NCBI GenBank assembly: GCA_963931865.1
Contig: OZ007507.1
Coordinates: forward strand, 9,831,533 to 9,895,532
Direction: 5' to 3'
Length of the DNA stretch: 64,000 nucleotides
Source: Axinella damicornis
Taxonomy: Eukaryota; Porifera; Demospongiae; Axinellida; Axinellidae
In this document: piece by piece, positions 24,401-33,214 of the stretch
Layout of the letters: every line of letters begins with the position of its first letter
How positions within the stretch are numbered: position 1 is the stretch's first letter
Made by a program: the position numbers and the translations under genes
Notes under the pieces: generated by a model
Told to the model about the DNA's origin: nothing
The model's input: the letters and a program-made list of their open reading frames with translations, nothing else
The model's database searches: none

Positions 24401-27400
24401 GACTCTTGCTAGGTGAGTGGACATGCCCCCTAAACATTTTCTTTTTCATTTCTTAGATAGAGACTTGAGGGCGACTGTCCGCTGGGGCTGATGAGTGATC
24501 TGGATTGTCCACATTGACTCGGAGAAGTGCAGTGGAGAAAACTCTTTATAGGTGAGTGGACATGCCCCCTAAACATTTTCTTTTTCATTTCTTAGATAGA
24601 GTCGTGACGGCGACTCTCCGCTGGTGCTGATGAATGATCTGGATTCTTCACGTTGACTAGGAGAAGCACAGTGGAGAAGACTCTTGCTAGGTGAGTGGAC
24701 ATGCCCCTAAACATTTACATTTTCATTTCATAGATAGAGTTATGACAGCGACTCTCCGTTGGGGCTGATGGATGAACTGGATTCTCCACGTTGACTCGGA
24801 GAATTGGAGTGGAGAAGACTCTTACTAGGTGAGTGGACATGCCCCCCAAAGTTTTTCCTCTTACAAGGTGAGTGGACATGCCCCCCAAACTTTTTCCTTT
24901 TCTTTTATTAGATAGAGTCTTGACGGCGACTCTCTGCTGGGGCTGATGGGTGAACTGGATTCTCCACTTTGACTCGGAGAATTGGAGTGGAGAAGACTCT
25001 TGCTAGGTGAGTGGACATGCCCCCTAAACATTTTCTTTTTCATTTCTTAGGTAGAGTCTTGACGGCGACTCTCCGCTGGTGCCGATGAATGATCTGGATT
25101 CTCCACGTTGACTAGGAGAAGCGCAGTGGAGAAGACTCTTGCTAGGTGAGTGGACATCCCCCCAAACTTTTTCCTTTTCTTTTATTAGATAGAGTCTTGA
25201 CGGCGATTTTCCGCTGGGGCTGATGGGTGAACTGGATTCTCCATGTTGACTCGGAGAATTGGAGTGGAGAAGACTCTTGCTAGGTGAGTGGACATGCCCC
25301 CTAAACATTTTCTTTTTCATTTCTTAGATAGAGACTTGAGGGCGACTGTCCGCTGGGGCTGATGAGTGATCTGGATTGTCCACATTGACTCGGAGAAGTG
25401 CAGTGGAGAAAACTCTTTATAGGTGAGTGGACATGCCCCCTAAACATTTTCTTTTTCATTTCTTAGATAGAGTCGTGACGGCGACTCTCCGCTGGTGCTG
25501 ATGAATGATCTGGATTCTCCACGTTGACTAGGAGAAGCACAGTGGAGAAGACTCTTGCTAGGTGAGTGGACATGCCCCTAAACATTTACATTTTCATTTC
25601 ATAGATAGAGTTATGACAGCGACTCTCCGTTGGGGCTGATGGATGAACTGGATTCTCCACGTTGACTCGGAGAATTGGAGTGGAGAAGACTCTTGCTAGG
25701 TGAGTGGACATGCCCCCTAAACATTTTCTTTTTCATTTCTTAGATAGAGACTTGAGGGCGACTCTCCTCTGGGGCTGATTAGTGATCTGGATTGTCCACG
25801 TTGACTCGGAGAAGTGCAGTGGAGAAGACTCTTACTGGGTGAGTGGACATGCCCCCCAAAGTTTTCCCTCTTACTAGGTGAGTAGACATGCCCCCCAAAC
25901 TTTATCCTTTTCTTTTATAAAATAGAGTCGCGACGGCGACTCTCCGCTGGTGCTGATTAATGATCTGGATTCTCCACGTTGACTAGGAGAAGCACAGTTG
26001 AAAAGACTCTTGCTAGGCGAGTGGACATGCCCCCTAAACATTCTCCTTTTCATTTCATAGGTAGAGTCATGACGGTGACTCTCCGCTGGGGCTGATGAGC
26101 GAACTGGATTCTCCACGTTGACTCGGAGAATTGGAGTGGAGAAGACTCTTACTAGGTGAGTTGACATGCCCCCCAAAGTTTTTCGTCTTACTAGGTGAGT
26201 GGACATGCCCCCCAAACTTTATCCTTTCCTTTTATTAGATAGAGTCTAGATGGCGACTCTCCGCTGGGGCTGATGGGTGAACTGGATTCTCCACGTTGAC
26301 TCGGAGAATTGGAGTGGAGAAGACTCTTGCTACGTGAGTGGACATGCCCCTTAAACATTTTCTTTTTCATTTCTTAGATAGAGTCTTGACGGCTACTCTC
26401 CGCTGGTGCTGATGAATGATCTGGATTCTCCAAGTTGACTAAGAAAAGCGCAGTGGAGAAGAGTCTTGCTAGGTGAGTGAACATGCCCCCTAAACTTTTT
26501 CTTTTTCTTTTATTAGAGTCTTGACGGCGACTCTCCGCTGGGGCTGATGGGTGAACTGGATTCTCCACGTTGACTCGGAGAATTGGAGTGGAGAAGACTC
26601 TTGCTAGGTGAGTGGACATGCCCCCTAACCATTTTCTTTTTCATTTCTTATATAGAGTCTTGATGGCTACTCTCCGCTGGTGCTGATGAATGATCTGGAT
26701 TCTCCACGTTGACTAGGAGAAGCGCAGTTGAGAAGACTCTTGCTAGGTGAGTGGACATGCCCTCTAAACATTCTCCTTTTCATTTCATAGATAGAGTCAT
26801 GACGGCGACTCTCCGCTGGGGCTGATGAGTGAACTGGATTCTCCACGTTGACTAATAAAAGCGCAGTGGAGAAGATTCTTGCTAGGTGAGTGAACATGCA
26901 CCCCAAACTTTTTCCATTTCATTTCATAGATAGAGTCTTGACGGCGACTCTCCGCTGGGGCTGATGAGTGATCTGGATTGTCCACGTTGACTCGGAGAAG
27001 TGCAGTGGAGAAGACTCTTGCTAGGTGAGTGGACATGCCCCCTAAACATTTTCTTTTTCATTTCTTTAATAGAGTCGTGACGGCGACTCTCCGCTGGTGC
27101 TGATGAATGATCTGGATTCTCCATGTTGACTAGGAGAGGCGCAGTTGAGAAGACTCTTGCTAGGTGAGTGGACATGCCACCTAAACATTCTCCTTTTCAT
27201 TTCATAGATAGAGTCATGACGGCGACTCTCCGCTGGGGCTGATAAGTGAACTGGATTCTTCACGTTGACTCGGAGAATTGGAGTGGAGAAGACTCTTACT
27301 AGGTGAGTGGACATGCCCCCCAAAGTTTTTCCTCTTACAAGGTGAGTGGACATGCCCCCCAAACTTTTTCCTTTTCTTTTATTAGATAGAGTCTTGACGG

Positions 27401-30172
27401 CTACTCTCCGCTGGGGCTGATGGGTGAACTGGATTCTCCACGTTGACTCGGAGAATTGGAGTGGAGAAGACTCTTGCTAGGTGAGTGGACATGCCCCCTA
27501 AACATTTTCTTTTTCATTTCTTAGATAGAGTCTTGATGGCGACTCTCCGCTGGTGCTGATGAATGATCTGGATTCTCCACGTTGACTAAGAGAAGCGCAG
27601 TGGAGAAGAGTCTTGCTAGTTGAGTGGACATGCACCCCAAACTTTTTCCTTTTCATTTCATAGATAGAGTCATGACGGCGACTCTCCGATGGGGCTGATG
27701 AGTGAACTGGATTCTCCACGTTGACTCGGAGAATTGGAGTGGAGAAGACTCTTACTAGGTGAGTGGACATGCCCCCCAAAGTTTTTCCTCTTACAAGGTG
27801 AGTGGACATGCCCCCCAAACTTTTTCCTTTTCTTTTATTAGATAGAGTCTTGACGGCGACTCTCTGCTGGGGCTGATGGGTGAACTGGATTCTCCACGTT
27901 GACTCGGAGAATTGGAGTGGAGAAGACTCTTGCTAGGTGAGTGGACATGCCCCCTAAACATTTTCTTTTTCATTTCTTAGATAGAGACTTGAGGGCGACT
28001 CTCCGCTGGGGCTGATGAGTGATCTGGATTGTCCACGTTGACTCGGAGAAGTGCAGTGGAGAAAACTCTTTATAGGTGAGTGGACATGCCCCCTAAACAT
28101 TTTCTTTTTCATTTCTTAGATAGAGTCGTGACGGCGACTCTCCGCTGGTGCTGATGAATGATCTGGATTCTCCACGTTGACTAGGAGAAGCGCAGTGGAG
28201 AAGACTCTTGCTAGGTGAGTGGACATGCCCCTAAACATTTACATTTCATTTCATAGATAGAGTCATGACAGCGACTCTCCGTTGGGGCTAATGGATGAAC
28301 TGGATTCTCCACGTTGACTCGGAGAATTGGAGTGGAGAAGACTCTTGCTAGGTGAGTGGACATGCCCCCTAAACATATTCTTTTTCATTTCTTAGATAGA
28401 GTCTTGATGGCGACTCTCCGCTGGTGCTTATGAATGATCTGGATTCTCCACGTTGACTAGGAGAAGCGCAGTTGAGAAGACTCTTGCTAGGTGAGTGGAC
28501 ATGCCCTCTAAACATTCTCCTTTTCATTTCATAGATAGAGTCATGACGGCGACTCTCCGCTGGGGCTGATGAGTGAACTGGATTCTCCACGTTGACTAAT
28601 AAAAGCGCAGTGGAGAAGATTCTTGCTAGGTGAGTGAACATGCACCCCAAACTTTTTCCATTTCATTTCATAGATAGAGTCTTGACGGCGACTCTCCGCT
28701 GGGGCTGATGAGTGATCTGGATTGTCCACGTTGACTCGGAGAAGTGCAGTGGAGAAGACTCTTGCTAGGTGAGTGGACATGCCCCCTAAACATTTTCTTT
28801 TTCATTTCTTAGATAGAGACTTGAGGGCGACTGTCCGCTGGGGCTGATGAGTGATCTGGATTGTCCACATTGACTCGGAGAAGTGCAGTGGAGAAAACTC
28901 TTTATAGGTGAGTGGACATGCCCCCTAAACATTTTCTTTTTCATTTCTTAGATAGAGTCGTGACGGCGACTCTCCGCTGGTGCTGATGAATGATCTGGAT
29001 TCTTCACGTTGACTAGGAGAAGCACAGTGGAGAAGACTCTTGCTAGGTGAGTGGACATGCCCCTAAACATTTACATTTTCATTTCATAGATAGAGTTATG
29101 ACAGCGACTCTCCGTTGGGGCTGATGGATGAACTGGATTCTCCACGTTGACTCGGAGAATTGGAGTGGAGAAGACTCTTACTAGGTGAGTGGACATGCCC
29201 CCCAAAGTTTTTCCTCTTACAAGGTGAGTGGACATGCCCCCCAAACTTTTTCCTTTTCTTTTATTAGATAGAGTCTTGACGGCGACTCTCTGCTGGGGCT
29301 GATGGGTGAACTGGATTCTCCACTTTGACTCGGAGAATTGGAGTGGAGAAGACTCTTGCTAGGTGAGTGGACATGCCCCCTAAACATTTTCTTTTTCATT
29401 TCTTAGGTAGAGTCTTGACGGCGACTCTCCGCTGGTGCCGATGAATGATCTGGATTCTCCACGTTGACTAGGAGAAGCGCAGTGGAGAAGACTCTTGCTA
29501 GGTGAGTGGACATCCCCCCAAACTTTTTCCTTTTCTTTTATTAGATAGAGTCTTGACGGCGATTTTCCGCTGGGGCTGATGGGTGAACTGGATTCTCCAT
29601 GTTGACTCGGAGAATTGGAGTGGAGAAGACTCTTGCTAGGTGAGTGGACATGCCCCCTAAACATTTTCTTTTTCATTTCTTAGATAGAGACTTGAGGGCG
29701 ACTGTCCGCTGGGGCTGATGAGTGATCTGGATTGTCCACATTGACTCGGAGAAGTGCAGTGGAGAAAACTCTTTATAGGTGAGTGGACATGCCCCCTAAA
29801 CATTTTCTTTTTCATTTCTTAGATAGAGTCGTGACGGCGACTCTCCGCTGGTGCTGATGAATGATCTGGATTCTCCACGTTGACTAGGAGAAGCACAGTG
29901 GAGAAGACTCTTGCTAGGTGAGTGGACATGCCCCTAAACATTTACATTTTCATTTCATAGATAGAGTTATGACAGCGACTCTCCGTTGGGGCTGATGGAT
30001 GAACTGGATTCTCCACGTTGACTCGGAGAATTGGAGTGGAGAAGACTCTTGCTAGGTGAGTGGACATGCCCCCTAAACATTTTCTTTTTCATTTCTTAGA
30101 TAGAGACTTGAGGGCGACTCTCCTCTGGGGCTGATTAGTGATCTGGATTGTCCACGTTGACTCGGAGAAGTG
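21460..30172. repeat. 4356-bp head-to-tail duplication inside the array
   Basis: Blocks recur at a constant offset of 4356: for example the TTATAAAATAGAGTCGCGAC variant at about 21557 and 25913, and the AATAAAAGCGCAG variant at about 22498 and 26854. The left copy runs to about 25816 and the right copy starts there. The copies stay the same until about 30172, where GTGGAGAAGACT and GTGGAGAAAACT differ. I saw no mismatch in the parts I compared. Confidence 0.85.
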
Positions 30173-31452
30173 CAGTGGAGAAAACTCTTTATAGGTGAGT
30201 GGACATGCCCCCTAAACATTTTCTTTTTCATTTCTTAGATAGAGTCTTGATGGCGACTCTCCGCTGGTGCTGATGAATGATCTGGATTCTCCACGTTGAC
30301 TAAGAGAAGCGCAGTGGAGAAGAGTCTTGCTAGGTGAGTGGACATGCACCCCAAACTTTTTCCTTTTCATTTCTTAGATAGAGTCTTGACGGCGACTCTC
30401 CGCTGGGGCTGATGAGTGATCTGGATTGTCCACGTTGACTCGGAGAAGCGCAGTGGAGAAGACTCTTACTAGGTGAGTGGACATGCCCCCTGAAAATTTT
30501 GTTTTTCATTTCTTAGATAGAGTCGTGACGGCGACTCTCTGCTGTTGCTGATGAATGATCTGGATTTTCCACGTTGACTCGGAGAAGTGCAGTGGAGAAG
30601 ACTTGCTAGGTGAGTGGACATGCCCCCTTAGCATTTCCTTTTTCATTTCTTAGATAGAGTCTTGACGGCGACTCTCCGCTGGGGCTGATGAGTGATCTGG
30701 ATTCTCCACGTTGACTGAGAAGTGGAGTGGAGGAGATTCTTGTAATTGTTCTAGGTGAGAGTTCCATGTTGTTTCGGAGAGGTGCAAGGAATGGAGGGGA
30801 CTTGTGGATGTTACATTTGTTCTACGTAGGTATGTGGACATTCCCCCAAACATGTTTTCTTCTCATTCTATAACTAGTGTCTTCCATTAAATTCTGGTCA
30901 GCGACTCCGCATGGGGTGATGATTGACCTGGATTCACTACATTGTCTTGCAGAAGTGGAGTGGATTGGGCAAGGATTGTGACGGTGGCTCTCAGCCCGAA
31001 GGCAAGATTTAAAAGAATGCCATATCACTACCAGTGCCGGACCAGAGTCTGTCATATCGTCGGAGCGAAGTTGGTCACGGGAGGAGGCCCTGCGAGTTTG
31101 GAGGAGTGAGGAGGCAGTGATGCATGCCGTCACTGGAAGTCGGAGATGACGTTCTGGTCCTCAATCCTGTCAGACAGAGGAAGCAGAAGTTAGCACTAGC
31201 TAGCATTCTTGGCCTATAATGCTTTGAACTTAATGAGGTCTCTAAAATCCAATAGACACCTCATCAAAACATACAGGGAAGCCTGAAAGATATAATCCAT
31301 CAGGCTGTTGCACTCAAGCAGGTCTATTAACCATTTGGAGACCTTAGGAATGCATGTGCAAAGTGGCACCAACACCTGACCTGTCTAGAGCATACTTATC
31401 AGCATGATATAATTATGATGTTCGACATAATATTAGTACATTGTGAGTTCTT

Positions 31453-31501
31453 GTTCAAAGCTCCAGCTGTCTGTTCTGAACAGACAGCTGGAGCTTTGAA
31501 C
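31453..31501. repeat. perfect 24-bp inverted repeat
   Basis: GTTCAAAGCTCCAGCTGTCT plus GTTC faces its exact complement across a single T. It could extrude a cruciform or be a foldback transposon relic. It shares the GTTCAAAG tip with the palindrome at 1260. Confidence 0.8.
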
Positions 31502-31822
31502 AGTTCGTGACGTTCGTCCCCCCTTCAGTGGTTTGGGCATTTCTCATAACCATAGAGATAGTGTTCGGAGAAGTCAAATGCCCAAACTACTGTGAGACAT
31601 TCTTTCTCCGCAGTGGAGTATCCCATCTCCCTTGGCTTCAGCTTTCTGCTGGCATCGAGTTGCAATTAATGCATACCGTAGTGTAACTACCAGACAAGTA
31701 TGTATTGTGTATGGTATCCACTTGTGGTGAGGGAATGCCGGTTAGTTAGAGAGTCTTGTAATTGTCTATTTATCCTGAATGGATTGTTTCACTGCTTTTT
31801 CGTTTGAGTGTGTACTTCCCAG

Positions 31823-32146
31823 GCTTGGGAGCAGAGTGATACACAAAGGACACATACCCAGGAGCCAAAACAGTCCTCGGTCCTCATGATGCCCTCTTTC
31901 ACCACGCCCGTAGTCTATTCTCCTCGAGTCCTCTCGCCCCCCTCCCTCTTGTCGCCAGCTGCGACGCCTAAGAGTCCACTGTGTCTCCCACCCCCTCCAG
32001 CATACAAGGACATTCTGAGTACTTTGTACCTGGAAGGAGTACCCCAAGTTGCTGAGAGAATCATCTCAATCCAGCTGACCTCTGCAGCTCTCAGCAAGTC
32101 TGCACAACGTGGAATCATCTTGTCTCCTCTGGTGCCATACTCATGA
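31823..32146 (+). CDS. unassigned terminal-exon-like ORF with a PPxY motif
   Basis: A pyrimidine-containing acceptor (TGTGTACTTCCCAG) precedes about 107 open codons ending in TGA at 32144-32146. The peptide starts AWEQSDTQRTHTQ, has Ser/Pro-rich TPVVYSPRVLSPPSLLSP, a PPPPAYKD segment (PPxY, a WW-domain ligand form) and a regular non-repetitive end (YLEGVPQVAERIISIQLTSA, then ILSPLVPYS). Codon use looks coding, but I recognise no family and cannot place upstream exons. The satellite array lies on that side. The stop codon sits directly against the left arm of the inverted repeat. Confidence 0.4.
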   Translation, partial: AWEQSDTQRTHTQEPKQSSVLMMPSFTTPVVYSPRVLSPPSLLSPAATPKSPLCLPPPPAYKDILSTLYLEGVPQVAERIISIQLTSAALSKSAQRGIILSPLVPYS

Positions 32147-32697
32147 GTGCGGTGGCCCTGGAGGATGCATAGGGCCTATGGCCTAATGACGTAATACCCA
32201 ATGCGCAATACCTAATACCCAATGCACAATACCTAATACATTTAATACCTGACACCCGATGCATAATACGCCTAATACCTATGACCTAACGCGCAATACC
32301 CAATACGCGACAGACGTAATACCATAGATAATGGTTACGTCTCTATTATCTATGGTAATACCTGATACCCGATACACAATATGCCTAATACCTACGACCT
32401 AACGCCGCAATACCCAAAGCGTAATACCTAATACCCAACACGGAATAGCCCTAATGTCGCTATACCCCGCAATTGGGGCTCACTAAGTTCGCACGGTCTG
32501 AGGATATGATGTCATCGCAAGAATGAACCCTGACCTAGTTCCTTGCGATGGAAGCCAACTTCGATGGACGCCAACTTCGATGACCTCCACCTGTACCTGT
32601 TGTGAAGAATGGCGTAGCTACTATGGAAGCTTCACCTTGGGCTTTAGAAGTGGGCTGTACTAAGAGAACCTGGAGAAGACGCCGGAACTTCATCGTA
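32147..32697 (+). repeat. left arm of a 6.4-kb inverted-repeat structure
   Basis: It begins TGCGGTGGCCCTGGAGG, continues with degenerate 10-11-bp words (CCTAATACC, CCAATGCGCAATA), then GGGGCTCACTAAGTTCGCAC and AGAACCTGGAGAAGACGCCG, and ends CTTCATCGTAA. The reverse complement occurs at 38084-38577. The left arm is longer partly because of a 39-bp insertion at 32316-32361. Confidence 0.88.
32323..32354. mobile_element. 32-bp miniature inverted-repeat insertion with 7-bp target duplication
   Basis: CATAGATAAT, 12 bases, then ATTATCTATG. It is flanked by GTAATAC on both sides (32316-32322 and 32355-32361). The matching place in the right arm (38398-38404, reverse) has GTAATAC once and no insert. 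The termini equal those of the 319-bp element at 62003, which also has a 7-bp duplication. Confidence 0.75.
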
Positions 32698-32935
32698 ACA
32701 ACTTTTCTGGCACCAGAACTTCCCGCAAGAAAAACAGGAATGTTGTAGCTAGCTATCTTGTGTAGGGACTCGGAGATAGCCAGTAATTGTCAGAAAATTG
32801 ACTGCCAAGTAAGGAGTTAGCTAGTTCCAACCAACGGGGACATTATCAATCATGATTGCCTGTTTCTTGGATGAACAATTTGTGCGTAGAAGTGTGTGTA
32901 TGTATGTTGGTAGGCTATCATCAATCAATACATTA

Positions 32936-33055
32936 AGATTTTAACGTGTGTCTGTGTGTGTGTGTGTGAGTGACGGAAATGGGATGTTCATGGGGCGGGA
33001 CTTGACTATAGTGACGCGCGACCTTCGTACTTTAATTTATTTACTGAACCTCGAA
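32936..33055. repeat. dispersed minisatellite-bearing element, copy 3, left part
   Basis: (GT)n with TGTCTGTG, GGATGTTCATGGGGCGGGAC and ACTGAACCTCGAACT, broken off by an A/T-rich LINE tail. It resumes at 37003. Confidence 0.8.
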
Positions 33056-33214
33056 CTTTTTTTTTTGTTTTTTTTTTTGTTTATGAAGTTCGTACATGGT
33101 ACAGGAAGAAACCAAATAGCTATTAAGCTAATACGTTGGAGGTTACATTCCATAGCTAGCTATATAAAAACAGTAAGGAAAAATAGGTAACTGCAGTAAC
33201 AGTGCAAATGTTAG

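Larger units (their letters stand above)
16850..31000 (+). repeat. 14-kb tandem array of exon/mini-intron-like 137-139-bp units
   Basis: About 100 units. The consensus has two parts. An intron-like 44-nt part runs from GTGAGTGGACATGCCCCCTA to TTTCATTTCTTAG: perfect GTGAGT donor after CTAG, CCTAAAC or CCTAACC as possible branch point, pyrimidine tract, TTAG or ATAG acceptor (clean example 23125-23168). An exon-like part of about 95 nt runs from ATAGAGTC to CTTGCTAG and contains GACTCTCCGCTGGGGCTGAT and GGATTCTCCACGTTGACTCG. Both splice signals recur in most units in the same orientation. The plus-strand exon-like part has stops in all frames in the core. The minus strand gives many short ORFs only because the unit is not a multiple of three. 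Edge units (16850-17700 and 30660-31000) are diverged and share a different exon-like sequence. A dimeric 274-bp periodicity is visible around 18576-19095. Confidence 0.9.

Noticed and set aside
17741..30853. Dozens of similar minus-strand ORFs of 60-135 codons (THLARVFSTPILRVNVENP type)
   Set aside because: They are the antisense of the satellite unit. The unit length is not a multiple of three, so the same DNA appears in all three frames and hits stops regularly. They have no plausible start or splice context as genes.
16850..31000. CRISPR array
   Set aside because: Units are 137-139 bp, contiguous and similar over their whole length, with no short repeat/unique spacer pattern, and the genome is eukaryotic.
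32200..32460. Telomere-like repeat in the inverted arms (TAATACCC words)
   Set aside because: The words are irregular (10-11 bp, many variants) and do not follow TTAGGG or another strict telomeric unit.
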